From Eretmocerus hayati (lineage: Eukaryota > Arthropoda > Insecta > Hymenoptera > Aphelinidae), in contig CM056744.1 in NCBI GenBank assembly GCA_029851415.1, forward strand, positions 91,003,907 through 91,067,906: DNA of 64,000 nt, in the 5' to 3' direction. The notes beneath the pieces were generated by a model that was not told the DNA's origin, did not search any database, and was given only the letters and a program-made list of their open reading frames with translations. The position numbers and the translations under genes are program-made. Below are positions 23,300 to 35,863 of this stretch, piece after piece (within the stretch, counting starts at the first letter, position 1; each line of letters opens with the position of its first letter).

Positions 23300-26100
23300 G
23301 CATTGCATAAAATTGACAGCCCAAACGGTTTCACGGCAGAACTGAAGACGGACGAGCTCAAATCGCAGTGCATGGATGACTTCGACGAGTCCGTTGTTCA
23401 GACATTTCTTTGGTCGTTCATCCCTACATCATGAATGCTCACCTGCAACAAACAAAGGAGACAGTACGTCAGTACAAGTTGAATTCAAAACTTTCAGGAA
23501 AAAAAAATCATCATTTCGGGATCGGGATTTTTCGAGCCAACAATAAAGTACTTGAAAATTGCTCGAGGCTGTGGGAGATTCGCAGATGTAATTAACGATT
23601 GAGATACGCGAAGTACCTCATTTCCACCACCAACTATCGCTCAACCTTAATATCTACCTCGCCGTCTAAATTCACTCAGCGATGCGCAAATCGCATCCAG
23701 CCGAGATACAAACTTATCAGACAACAAAATTCAACAATACGGAAATCACCATCAGCCCGCATATACAAAGATGCATCTCGGCAGTCAAAGATCTGCGGGC
23801 TGGTAACGTAACAATGGCCAAAGTCCGTCCTGACCATCATCAAAAGCAGCTGCAAAAGGTCGGGGGCGTCGAATTCACAAGCATATACTCGCTCAAAGAG
23901 GAGAAGAGGAATGTAAAGTTCAGACTGGTTAAGATAGACAAACGGCGCCGATTCTCTCAAAGGCATTCAATTAAAATCTCAAAAGCGAGGAAATGAGAGG
24001 GAGATACGCTTTGGTAAGAAGAGGTGGTATTAGAATCGCCAGTCCGTACATTTCTGAACAACTCGAGCTACTACTGCAGCACCGCGTAAAACTTGGCGTA
24101 ATTTAAGTTGCAAGCGTAACTTTGGCAAACCGCGCGCGCGCGCCAGTGTGGCTATAGGATGTGTAAAAGCCGCGGGCAAGACGCGTTTTCTCTTAGCTCA
24201 CTTTTGCTGCTGCCACGGTGCACACCAGTTGTAACGGATGGCACTTGTGTGGAACAGAATTATACATTGTGTGTAGTTTGGGTGTGCGAGATGAGATGTA
24301 TGCGTTGTACTCACATTTATTTCAATGTGCGACGGAAACAAAGTTTGCTTGCAATAGGGTCTTAGGAATCGTCAGACTTTCGTGGGTTGTAAGTTATTGT
24401 TTAGAATTTTAGAAATCGATTAGCACCAATTGTTTTAACCTCTTTAATGGTTTTTTGAGTTGATTGATGCTCAAATGAGGGGATTTGAAAGGAAAAGGAG
24501 AAAATCTGAAAGAAGCTTTATGAGTTGACAAAAATCATAGAACAAAAGTAATTCTTCATCGTTTGTGCGGGGAAGAGCTATTTTTGCACGGAGTTTTGAT
24601 TTTCTTTCCCACATTGACGATGAAAAAAAAGTAGTATTCGACGCTCTGGCGGGGTGGTTTCCATTTGCGAGCGCTAGAGTCGCAAAAAGCCAACTTTCCC
24701 GTCATCGTATCGGAATGTACTATAAGTTCATCGATTTGAGCTTGCTGTCACTATACAATACTGCATCAACCAGAACGAATTACAGCATAAGAACTCTCTC
24801 AATATCATATTATGGTATTTTCAGCAACACAAAATTCTTTACATGATTGTGATTTATTGAGAAATCATCACGTATGTAAGTTCCTTTGATCAAAATATAG
24901 ACATACAATAGCCATATTTTTCTTTTGAATTGTACTGGAATTATTGATCACGCTTCCATTCACGAGTAGTCCTATTGTTCAGGCAAAATTACCTCATATT
25001 CCATCACCGTACTTATGGGTTGACTCGCCCGTTATTATTATCGAAACTTGAACTTCAAATATTCATATGTATTCCTTTTCACTTCCCAATTAAGTTCATC
25101 ACTTTTCAAACATTCCCCGACTCAATCAACGTATGACACACATTTTGTTCTCTCCAGAGTCCTCGAGACAGACAGAAATACTACCCCATCCAAAACAAGC
25201 CCTTTGGCAGTACTCAAACAGTTAAACAAGTCCCTCTCACTCACTGAATAACGTATACTAATGGAATATCAAAAGAGCGGCCAGCCGTCGTCGTGAGAAA
25301 CACTTCAAGACACTTGCATTCACATTTCAATCAGGCAAATGAATTCGGCAACGCAACGCCGAAGTATATAGACAGAGAGAAAGGTCGAGCTTGCGGTTCG
25401 CCAACCGAGTGTTTCAAACAAAGCTGTATAACTAGATCGAGCGTGTGATACAATCTGTACTACAACTATATATTTATATTGGGGATCTAAAGCATCGTCG
25501 AATCTTGAGGTTTGCCTTGCGGGTGGCACAACTAGATGTTCTATTGCACAGCAGCAGCAAAACTCGTTACGATACTGAATAAAATATGGAGAGAGCTTGC
25601 AGATAGATTCTCGAGAATTTTGGGCTGCGACATTGCGTAAAGATGATTTGATAAATTTTAGATTAGCTTCTGTAAAATCTACGATGTGTTTGGGCTGTAA
25701 TTGAGGGGTATGATCTGGGCCAAATCAAATCGGACTCGAAATCGGAAACAGAATCACGTGCGTTTACATGTTTGTATGTAGTGGAGCGATGGTCCGTATT
25801 TCAAGCTTTGCCGAGGGCATTATCCTCGAGACTGGATTAATAAAGACGAATGTCCTCAAAGACGACCGACGCGACGCCCGCCGCACTTGGGACGAACGTG
25901 GCCAGCAAGAGAGTGGTGTGGACGAGATTTACTACTTTGCACCCGAGAGACCGATTCTACCCATCACCGTTGGCTTACGTGAGAAGCGTATCGTTTATTC
26001 TTCTTGGTTTAGGTGGGGAAAATCTAGACGGATAGACAATTGCACTCTTAATTGTTGATTTTCATAAGTGCTTTCCGTTAAAATGACGATAATGGATGAT
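23300..26100. other. Spacer without a supported gene
   Basis: Opposed frames at 23676-23996 and a GC-alternating run (CGCGCGCGCGCG, about 24131) are present. No exon with good splice sites and a recognisable peptide was found. Confidence 0.35.
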
Positions 26101-27051
26101 GCGCCATACCTCGCTTCAAGCTACGGTAAAAACCACTGAACTGACACCAAAATCCACCTGTGGGGTGTTGATTTCAGAAGATCCTACACAGTAAGGATCC
26201 GTTTCGACCGAAATCGTACAGGTCACGCCTCAAAATGGCGAGTAGGATCATTTTTCCCGTGTATAAGTATATCGAGGCCCATTCCGATAAATTGGTGATT
26301 TTGCTATGTTTCCTCAATCTTTTGATAACTTAAAAACGGTCCGTTTTATCGAAAATGCGTGGAGAAACTAATTGTAGAGCTTTCAAAGATCTAAAAAATC
26401 ATGCTCTGAGAGATTCTCAAACGGTGCGTCTACTTCGAGTTGTGAGGCGTCTTTATTACAAGTTTCATGGGTTTTAAATATTTCCATGGTATTTCATATC
26501 TCAAACCTCATATTTTCAACATACTATGGAATGCTGAAGATTCTCTTGAGGTGTTTTATGCAAAATCTTGATGAATAATAAGGAATAGTTCCCTGAATCA
26601 TTCTCTAACATTGCGGAAGTGGTTAGAGAAATATAAAACTTGAGACATGATGTCCCATGGAAATATTTCAAAATCTATGAAACTTCGAATAAAGACGCCT
26701 CACAACTCGAAGTAGACGCATCGTTTGAAAAATTCACGGGGCATGTTCTTTTAGATCTTCAAAAGTTGTACAAAAAGTTTCTCTACACATTTTTCGATAA
26801 AACGGGACGTTTTTGAGTTATCAAGAGAGTAATGAGGAAACATGGCAGAATCACTAATTTATCGAAATGGGCCTCCATGTACATACTTATACACGGGAAA
26901 AATGATTTTACTCGCCATTTCGAGGCGTGAACCGGTACGATTTTGGTCGAAACGGATTCATTCTGTGTAGGATCTCCTGAGAAACATCCCATAAATGGAT
27001 TTTGGTGTCAGTTTTGTTATACTTATCGCAGCTTGAAGAGAGGTGTGGTGC
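26101..27051. mobile_element. Long palindromic element, 951 bp
   Basis: The two halves are reverse complements around about 26576. Left landmarks GAACTGACACCAAAATCCA, GAAATCGTAC and TTTTATCGAAAA are all mirrored (TTTTGGTGTCAG, GTACGATTTTGGTC and TTTTCGATAAAA). Divergence between arms is modest. It has no coding frame and is a foldback or MITE-like element. Confidence 0.85.
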
Positions 27052-27611
27052 GTTAATGCCGGAGATCGATTGGTTTGAAAATTTTATAGGTAGATAGATG
27101 CCTATCGAATTCATTCAACACCATGCAGCAGACTTCATTGTACAATTGTTGGGACAAATCGAAATAGGTTTTGTGGATTCGCCTTAAACTTTCAGAGAAA
27201 TTCCATGAAATTCCTGAAATGTTAACAAGACTTCGCACAAATAACACAATATTTCATCACGGGTTTCCTCATAGCACGCTTACAAAATATATAGCGCATC
27301 ATTACAATAAAGTGTAAATCAAGACCGAGCAATTTTTGAATCTGTAATGAGGACGTGACACTGTTCAATCGATAGCTGATAGTGTCAATAATCTGAATAT
27401 AGGTTTCTATTCTATTCGAGTTTAACCGCCCACAAAGCCGACGCGAACATACAGTTGTGCTTTCTTTTCCTATGAGAAAAACCTTGCTCTAAACTATCTT
27501 GGATATCCTTTTTCCAGCTCTTGGAGGTTAAGTCGTGTAATTTTGTATGACTTTAGGAGTTCTAATAAATGCTCGAAGGAATAAAATAAGACCAAATTTC
27601 TTGATATTCCC

Positions 27612-27740
27612 CCCTGGTAGAAATTTACTTCGATGTAACACATTAATAGACATAAAATGGCTATTTTTGGCCAATTTTGGCTGAAAATGGCCATTTTATG
27701 GCTAATAATGTGTTACATTAGGATGAATTTCTACCAGGGC
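27612..27740. repeat. 129-bp palindrome
   Basis: CCCTGGTAGAAATT at the left is mirrored by AATTTCTACCAGGG at the right, and GTAACACATTA by TAATGTGTTAC. The centre is ATGGCTATTTTTGGCC against GGCCATTTTATGG. It has the form of a short MITE. Confidence 0.8.
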
Positions 27741-29050
27741 CATTGCGAGATATCAGTTGTTTTCAAACTAAAGATCGAAAGAGTCAATCTCATTCAATCC
27801 ATCACCAAATCAAAGAGCGAAGAAGCGATAAGCGACGGCGACGGGGGTAAATTGACCCCCCCCCCCACCCCATCACATCGGATCGACGTTGAACGTGTAG
27901 GTGTAAAGAGAGGGTGAGCTGGGGAGGATTTGCGAATGAGTAATCGCACGCGAATATCCGTGAATGCACGCTCTCTCATAATATGCGCTGTGCTCACACG
28001 TGACGGGGAGACAAAGACCCCAACGTCCAATACTCGCTGCTGCTGCTATGCTGCTGCGTGTCTGCTACTCATTATCGCTCGCGTACTTTGAGCCTCCTTT
28101 CAGAGCTCATAATCCACTCTGACGTATTCAAACTCTTGGAAGCGAATTGCCCGCGTGCTCACCTATACCCATGCACTACCTTGCATAATTCGCCATTTAT
28201 GAATCATTTTCCACGCGTTTTCACCCCCTCGACGTTCTTGTATTATTTTGCCGGAGCCGACATTTCGCTTAGTCTCTTTGATTTCACTCATTACCTGCTC
28301 GCAAACGTAATGACTCTATCTTGAATAATTCGTACTGTGCCTTGGCTCCATATTCTGTGATTAGTGAATTACAGTGAATACATCTTAGTTTTTTGATTCT
28401 TTTTCATTCATCAGGAAATTTTCTGTCGACATGACCGCTTTGATTTTAGATATTCTTGGCTACATTCATAATATTTTCATCAAATTTCTTCACTTCATTT
28501 GATCATTTGAGTACGACATCTGCAATCTCAAAATTGAGACCAGAAGAGGCGAAAAGTTCTTCCTCATAGGTAAAAAAGGCTCAAAACTATTGGATTGAAT
28601 TTTTTTGGTCGGTGCACTTTGCAAATAATATTGGATGACAATTAAGATATTAATACTTGCCCATGGGAAGTGTACAGGAAACACGCATGCGCTTTGCTCC
28701 AGTCACGATTTTGAGAAATGTAACCAATCTTAATGCACATTATTTCCCGTTTCATGCCTCTGGTCATGGAATTTCACGAAAATGGTTGCTGACATTTTTG
28801 CTTGAAAAATTCTGATGAATCTCGTTTTGCATAGAATCTTGTTACAAAACTCGTTTAGTCGATGAACCTTCTTTTTGACACCAATCAAAAAAAAAAAAAA
28901 AAAAAAAAAAAGAAACATTATTACCAAGAATTGTCATTTTGCACTACGAGAAAATAAGTGATGTCAAGAGTACTGACATCAAAATTGGAAGAAAGCTGTT
29001 CTGTTGAATTGGAGTAAAGTGAATAGAATTACTGATAAATCAAAACCTTA
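27741..29050. other. Spacer with homopolymer tracts
   Basis: A CCCCCCCCCC tract lies near 27856 and a pure A tract of more than 20 bases at about 28888-28911. The A tract has no retrotransposon body or target duplication beside it that I can see. No gene is supported. Confidence 0.4.
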
Positions 29051-30740
29051 GGCCGAGTCTACATAGACGCGCTCACCTGGGCACGCGCGCTCTCTCCGCT
29101 TGCACTCTTCACCCAAACACCGGAGTACTCGCCGGAGTAGGTACCGAAAATGAGATTTGAAAATCTTTTGACGAGTGTTCCCTCTCAATCGAAGTATTGG
29201 CACGGGTTTGTGCGATGAAAAACACCCAGTCTATTGCGTAAATCGACCAAAAAATTGGTTTGCATCGAGTAGAGATCGAATGATGAGGGGCGTGGTTGTG
29301 TCTCATTTAAGCATCCGTTTTCATCAGGTTCCAAACTTGCAAACCATTCAGCAATATTCAGCACCATATCTTGGTTATCCATTGGTACTTATTCTAGAAG
29401 CTGAATAATGAATCAAAAAGTATGAAATTCTGATTAAGAACACCCGAGATGTCCCAAATTCACGGAGGAGTGACTCTTGTAACACAAATGTTATCTTTTG
29501 TGAATTTGCAAGAGCTCGGTTCGTCTTGACCGAAATTCCGCACACCTTTGCTCATTTCACAGTTTCTGGAGAAAGTCTCAATGAAAACCCAAAACGATGT
29601 TGAATATTGTTGAATAAGCTGCGAGTTGGGAACCTGAGAAGTTGGAGGTGGTGATATGAGGCACATCGATCGACATCCATGAAGTCTCTCGCTTTTCGAT
29701 CTCTATTAGATGCAAATCAATTTTTTAGTCAATTTACGCGATAAACTGGCCGTTTTTTTATCTCACAAAGGTCGAGTCTACATAGACGCGCTCACCCCGG
29801 GCGCGCGCGCTCTCTCCGCTTGCACTCTCCACCCAAACACCGGAGTGGGTATCAAAAATGGGATCCGAAAATCTTTTGACGAGTGTTCCCCCTCAACTTG
29901 AGTATCAGCACGGGTTTGTGAGATGAGAAACGGTCAGTCTATTGCGTTAATCGACCAAGAAATTGATTTGCATCTAATAGAGATCGAAAGATGAGAGGCG
30001 TGGTTGTGTCTCATCTGAGCATCCCCCAACTTTTTATCAGGTCTCCAATTTGCAAACCATTCAGCAATATTCAGCATCATCTTGATCATGGTACTTATTC
30101 CAGAAGCTGAATAATGAGCTAAAGTGTATGAAATCCTGCATAAGAACATCCGAGATGTACCAAATTTAGAGAGGAGTGACTCTTGTTTAACAAATTCTTT
30201 GATGCATATGAAATAGCTCGATTCTTCTTAACCAGAATTCCGGACACCTTTGCTTATTTCACAGTTTCTAGAGAAAGTCTCAATGCGAACTCAAAATAAT
30301 GTTGAATATTGTTGAATAAGCCGCGAGTTAAGAACCTGAGAAGTTGGGGGTGGTGATATCAGGCACATCATCGACATCCAAGTCTCTCACTTTTCGATCT
30401 CTATTAAATGCAAATCAATTTTTTGGTCGATTCAACCAATAAACTGGCCGGTTTTCATCTCACAAACCCGATCTGATACTCCAATTAAGAGGGAACACTC
30501 GTCGAAAGATTTTCAAATCCCATTTTCGGTACGTACTCCGGTGTTTGAGTGGAGAGTGCGAGAGGAGAGCGCGCGCGCGCCCAGGGTGAGCGCGTCTATG
30601 TAGACTCGGCCAAACCCGATCTAATACTCCGATTGAGAGGGAACACTCGTCGAAAGATTTTCAAATCCCATATTCGGTACCCACTCCGGTGTTTGGGTGG
30701 AGAGTGCAAGCGGAGAGAGCGCGTCTATGTAGACTCGGCC
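29051..30740. mobile_element. TTA-flanked TIR element, PIF/Harbinger-like
   Basis: The termini are GGCCGAGTCTACATAGACGC and the exact complement GCGTCTATGTAGACTCGGCC. TTA flanks both ends (29048-29050, 30741-30743), a three-base duplication as made by PIF/Harbinger transposases. Behind each terminus is a conserved subterminal region with CACCCAAACACCGGAGT and GAGTGTTCCC. A second copy with the same termini is inserted in it. The body is non-coding and palindromic, so it needs a transposase made elsewhere. Confidence 0.8.
29769..30609. mobile_element. Second copy nested in the first
   Basis: GGTCGAGTCTACATAGACGC at 29769 faces GTCTATGTAGACTCGGCC ending at 30609. On either side the host copy continues in register (GCACGGGTTTGTG before, AAACCCGATCTAATACTCC after). 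The nested copy shares subterminal blocks with its host, including the GCGCGCGC run after the terminus, so it is the same family inserted into itself. Confidence 0.75.
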
Positions 30741-30743
30741 TTA

Positions 30744-31304
30744 GCACGAGTGTATAGTGTCGTCGAATCGTGACGCCAGTGAATCAGCCCCGTGCAATAG
30801 TCGTGTGAATAATGCAACGGCATCGAACCACAAGTTTCTATCTATGCTCTACCCGTCACCGCAGAGCCACATTACACTCCACAACAATCCAGTATACAGT
30901 GCGAAAGGGAGCAACTTTTGCACACACAGCGGATCAAAAAGCATCGACGCGCGTCCGGCTTGTGTCCGATTCTCGCGCTTGAGAAAGAGAGAGCCCACTC
31001 GAAAACTTGGCTGTGGAAAACTTTTCTCTACCCAGTCAGGGCAAAAAGTTTGCGGCACAATGCCACTACGGGCCCGTCCCACACTAACACAGTCTACTCT
31101 TCGAGTCTGTGGCGGGTAACTCAGGAGTCCCGAGGGAGGATTAATCATCGCCCGCCGCCACCGACGCTGTTGCGCGTCTCGAGAAATGTCCTTAGAGCTC
31201 GGTGCTGTGAATGTCCCTGGTCTTAATGCTTCTCATGAGCCTCTATGCCAGAATATCATGAATTCTCATATGTCTGCGGGCTGAAAGCTCTTTTTTCTTG
31301 CCAG
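30744..31304 (+). other. Possible promoter or 5' leader of the next gene
   Basis: This stretch is richer in CpG than its surroundings and has open frames on both strands. A GCGG|GTAACT donor near 31108 could splice to the strong acceptor at 31304, making it a 5' leader exon. No TATA box is clear. Confidence 0.25.
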
Positions 31305-32091
31305 CTCTGTGTGGGTGAAACGGAGGAGATGGTGAAGGAGTCCGTAGCAGATGTATGTACGATTTGGCTGGATTCAAGTTAAAGGTAAGGGATATAAGCA
31401 TTTCTGTTTTGAACATTAGTAGTGATGGTCAATATCGGGTCAGACGGATGATTGAGTCTCTAAAAAACTCGAGATTTTTGGTAGATTTGATACAATTGAA
31501 CTGTCGAGCTCGAAGACAACCAGAAGAACCACAACACTGTCCATGGCATGGTGTTTGCAATTAGTAAAGAATTTCATGAATTTTCAACCGTTTGCCAAGA
31601 TATTTGTTCCAAAAACATATTAGAATTGTCTTGCCACCGCACAACCTGATGAGCTAGTTTTTTCGACAAAGCTCCTTTGAGATCAGACTAATTTACGATT
31701 TTTCCAAGATCGGTGAAAGTATTCAGAAAAAATGTTCATCGAGATTTCAGAATGTGAATCAAAATTGCTCAACGAGAAAAGTAAATGAGGAATTTCAGAG
31801 TTTCTAATCGAAGAGTATTTTTGCTAAAAGTGAAATCATAATGAGTATTCAATTAACATTCATTAGCCTCCAAACTCGATAAAATTTCAGATGCACCAAG
31901 CTATAGAGTGTGGTGTCTTGTTGTACACAGATTTTGATGGCCGATTATATTACTACACGTGTGAAGAATGCCCAACATATGTACGTAACGAGACTAAAGT
32001 GCATGAGCATATTGGGGCAAAAACAGAAGCATTGCGTTGGTGGCCGAGACTGGCTTTTGATGTCGATCGGGCGAACCCGATGTTAACATAG
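31305..32091 (+). CDS. Possible small C2H2-finger-like protein
   Basis: Exon 31305-31384 has a strong acceptor (CTCTTTTTTCTTGCCAG) and donor (AAAG|GTAAGG). The ATG at 31355 gives MYDLAGFKLK and joins in phase 0 across a 506-base intron ending AAAATTTCAG to exon 31891-32091, ending TAG: 76 residues in all. The second exon holds YTCEECPTYVRNETKVHEHI, matching a C2H2 finger in C-x2-C-x3-hydrophobic-x5-hydrophobic-x2-H, but the final histidine is absent (H-IGA-K). AATAAA follows at 32329. A GTACGT sequence inside exon 2 (31982) could be an alternative donor. A degenerate finger or chance are alternatives; DNA binding is not shown. Confidence 0.4.
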
Positions 32092-32328
32092 CAGGACACT
32101 CGTGCGAGAGGCAGCCGACTTGATTAATGCAACGAGTTTGATGTTGCTGTGAGTGTGGAGCGTCGTGTTGCCTGAAGGATTTGATGATTACCGTTGAAGG
32201 GTCCATTGAAGGCACACAAACTCTGGGTTAAATTAACAATTCGCATTACGTATCCTTAACTCTCCTTTGTCGTGTAATATTTTTTGAGGCGAGAAACTTT
32301 CCATCTTGGCAATTCTAGAACCATGTAA

Positions 32329-32334
32329 AATAAA
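32329..32334 (+). terminator. AATAAA poly(A) signal
   Basis: It lies 238 bases below the stop of the finger-like model in the right orientation. In AT-rich DNA such hexamers are common. Confidence 0.35.
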
Positions 32335-33854
32335 AATTGAATAGCTTTAGATTTTTTTTCGTTCGTTCGAACGGAATTTCCAATTTCTTTACAGATTTTT
32401 ACGAGGTTGGCGGGTTTCTACTGAATGGTGTTCGATAGTAGCAACTTCAAGACGCATGCAGGAACATTACTCATGTTTCAGTTTGAGGATACTGTTCTCG
32501 ATCCAACTATTCGTGAATTATTCAGATCATCGGTGGAAAGAAATACAGTGAGCCTACAACGGAATAGTTTACTTTGATTCAGGGTTTATGAGGATAATTG
32601 ATTAATATCATAAAGTAAAACGGGTCTCTTTTGGCAGACGTTCAAATATAATCTCGTAACTCACTCTGTCTTCACAAAGATGATCCAAAATTTGTCCATA
32701 AGAATTTAGTTTTGTCCCTTACTCGTCGTGTTTTTGGTTCGCACAAATACATCCTTCCAAAAAATGAGAACTCTCCGGAGTATTGTTAATTTTGATCGTA
32801 TACAATATCAAGCAGGCAACCTACTTCTTCATCAGTCATGTGCTATTTTTCGATTCTGAATAATGAATTAATCAAATTTCATTGGGCCAAAAAAGTCTCA
32901 CATGAGCTTGGATACTCCCTGCGACAAGACTATGAGATAGTTTGATAATTTCTAGCTTATGAGCATCATCACAAAATCCCCAAAAATTCGAACGATTAGA
33001 TATTTATGACTCTTTGGAGATCGAACTCTTTTTACATTATCCCTTCGCCAGAGCTTGCGGCAATTCGAAAAAGAGGCTCGTAACGCGCAAATCAGATACA
33101 TCTTTGCTGATGTATTACGCGCCGCTACGCACAGAACTGACGGCGACAGCGACAGCCTCGAGCGAGTATTGGGCGGAATCGAACCACTGCACTGTAAAAA
33201 ATTGGTTGAATTTTAAATTTTGATCTGCGACTAATGATAAGAAAGGAAATGAACACATCATGAATCCAATTGAAGATAATATGAAAAACAACCTACTGAA
33301 ACTATGTGAACTTTATCTTAGATTATAACAAAACACTATTACCACGTACTGCGCAACACTTTTATTCACCAATGTTACATTGTTAAAAATTTCCAGTTAT
33401 CTCCAACGTACATTACTTTGTTCTTCTGAATCATCCCCGACAAATAAGTTTGAGTATATTTTTCAATAAAATGCATTTCATCGAATCCGTTCAGAGAAAC
33501 AGAGATGCGGTTTGCGGTAATCGAAATGATCTTGTATAGTCTACAATCGTATATCTCAACACATTTTAGTGTTTGATCACTTTGTGCTTCCTCAAGTACA
33601 TTGCCCCACTATTTGCTCAGCTGTGAGATTTTACAAAATTTTGAGCCCAGGGTTGAGCGAAGTCCCTCTTCAAATCTTGTCACAAATATTCGGTTTTATC
33701 TCTTTCAAAAGATTCTGACGCACTCGTTTAAGCTCTGTCAGGATTCCAAAACTTGATAACACAGTTCAATGTACACAATTTGGAAGAAGTCCATGATTTC
33801 CTTTAGCTCACACACCTTCTAAGACAACCAGAATTCACATTGATTTTGGAATAT
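32335..33854. other. Spacer without a supported gene
   Basis: A CACTGTAAAAAATTGGTTG end at about 33191 resembles the TIR of the element at 62255-63019 and the sequence at 39604-39684, so a transposon remnant is likely. Nothing else is seen. Confidence 0.4.
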
Positions 33855-35721
33855 TTAGCCACGGATACCAGTTGGACCAACACGAGAATACAAATCCTGT
33901 ACTCTCTTGTTGGTCCAAAACGGAAACCAACTAGCTGACGTGAGGAACATTGGAACAGAGGATACAGAATCATCGCTCTCGGTTGAAGTCGTTGTTGTTG
34001 GAATCTTGTCTTTGCATACAATTTTGTTAGCCCTGGCCTAAAATGAAAAACTGTTTCAGAAAAGGGGCAAGCTGAGCGTTGATAGGGGCCGTCCATAAAC
34101 TACGTAGGTGGCCAAGAAGGGAGGGAGGGGGGGGTAAAAAATCTGATAAAAAAAACTACGTTCGGCTACGGGAAGAGGGGGGGGGTCATCAGCTTTACTA
34201 CGTAGCTTCATATTTTTAAATTACGTGCGTGAAAATGGGTCTCTGTACATGATTTTAAGGCGATGCGATCACCATGCAAGCTGAAAATCATTCCCAACTT
34301 TCTCCGATTCTGTTGCGATTTGGTCCAAACGACGAGCGCACAAATATTTGTTATCATCGAACTTAGATTTTTCCGCTCTTCGTTAAGCCCAAATTGCAAT
34401 AGAATCGGAGAAAGTTGGGAATGAAAATGTGCGTATATTATAGGTTAGGAGGTTCCCGCGGCCGAGTTATTCCCACTTTTCTCCGATTCTCTTATGATTT
34501 GGGCTAAGCGATGGATTGAGGAATACAAGTTGGACAATAACAAGTATTCGACAACTCGTCTCACACTTTGAATCATCAAACTTTTTATGTAAGGTGTATT
34601 TTCAAGGTCCATGGTCGCGGTGCACGGTGACCGCATCGCCTTAATATTCTTGTCGGTCAGATGAATTTTGATTGGATGTAATAATCCATGCAGCCACATG
34701 TGCGATGGTTGTACATGTAAAGCATGTACGTCAGATGTTCATTCGTTCACGTCATTGTTAACATTTGCTGAGTGCTCGTGTGTAAGTATCGTTGGAGGTT
34801 CCGAGCTCGTGAATCGTTTTCATACTTGAGCTTGGCTCACTTTTTAGTCCTTCATCAAGTATTTCCTATGTTGTATAAATTTATTCCCTAAAATCTTCTG
34901 ACTTCGAATTCGAATGTCCCTACATAAGGCAGATAAAACCTCTAATACGTCTGATAAGACGAATCATGCCCGTAATCAGGGAGAAGGTAAATGATCTGAA
35001 TTATAATCACACAGGATATTTTAAAGCAGTCGTGCTACTCCAACTCAAGATATTTAGAAAAATAAAATAGTTCCCAGGATCTTTGGTTCTTTTCGATGGA
35101 ATAGAACTTTTACTATTTTTAGAAAAGCTACGTAGTTTTTTGGGGGGAGGGGAGGGGTCAAAAATAATTAAAATCGGTCTACGTAGTTTATGGACGGCCC
35201 CATATGGGTGAATTCAGCGTGACGACTGCAGAAATGAGAAGAAATTTTCATCAACGGCGCGAGGTCTCTTGTTTGTATTGTTCCAAAAGGCACGAAGAAG
35301 ATTACCAAAGTGAAAGTGGTTCTTCGGTTGGATGATAAATAAATTGAATGGATACGTACACAAACTGTTAAACTACGTGTGATTTGGAATCATGAAATTA
35401 TTCTTCGTTGAAGTTGTATGTACCAGGGACATTAATTGAGAATGATGGCTTACAGACGGAATACCATGAAATAGAATTTACGTAACCCAAGGATACAGCA
35501 TTACTCTCGTTACGGTAAAACGTTTCTAGAGAAATGATACTGATTCATGAGTGCGCGTCAATTTCTTTCGAAGGATACAATGAGGATTGAAATCATACGC
35601 TTAGCCCTCGGAAAAATTACATAATTAATTTTGACTCGGAACTTACCCCACATAGTGTCTCGAACTCTGGGTTGAGACAATCATCAATTTCGCAAATATA
35701 AGGCAGATTACAATGAGCACT
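33855..35721 (-). CDS. Possible cysteine-rich protein, two 3' exons
   Basis: Exon 35721-35647 (75 bases, phase 0 at both ends) has a long pyrimidine tract ending CCACACAG and a perfect GGG|GTAAGT donor; it encodes 25 residues with four cysteines (HCNLPYICEIDDCLNPEF). It joins in phase 0 to exon 34037-33855 (acceptor TTTTTCATTTTAG), open for 60 codons to TAA: one more cysteine, then a TTTTSTESDDSVSS linker and an aromatic stretch (SWFPFWTNKR). The 1609-base intron contains the MITE at 34085-35201. The 5' exons were not found; a foldback element starts 143 bases above. No family is recognised. The alternative frame of the first exon is hydrophobic and also open. Confidence 0.38.
34085..35201. 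mobile_element. GGGGCCGTCCATAAACTACG-ended MITE
   Basis: GGGGCCGTCCATAAACTACG at 34085 is mirrored by CGTAGTTTATGGACGGCCCC ending at 35201, with ATA on both outer sides (34082-34084, 35202-35204). G-rich tracts next to each end are mirrored too. Termini of the GGGCCGTCCATAAA type are, from memory, widespread on animal MITEs. The inside contains a copy of the GCCCAAA family. There is no transposase. Confidence 0.85.
34289..34660 (+). repeat. GCCCAAA family (copy 3), nested in the MITE
   Basis: A palindrome at 34289-34422 (ATTCCCAACTTTCTCCGATT and complement) is followed by GAAAATGTGCG, TATTATAGGTTAGGAGG, a CCCGCGG block, a third CTCCGATTCT..TGATTTGGGCTAA arm (34470-34507) and GCACGGTGACCGCATCGCC. 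Order and motifs match copy 2 at 22936. Confidence 0.7.
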
Positions 35722-35863
35722 CTGTGTGGAACAACAAAAAAATTAACTAAATTGAGGTCCCCCTTGGATATTTTCATTAATCCAAGCGAAAATTTGAATC
35801 CATTGGGATAGCATTGGCTCTGATGAATACATGGACAGCTTTTATTCCACATCTTATTGCAAT

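Noticed and set aside
28888..28911. Retrotransposon poly(A) tail
   Set aside because: No coding body, target-site duplication or promoter is seen beside the A tract.
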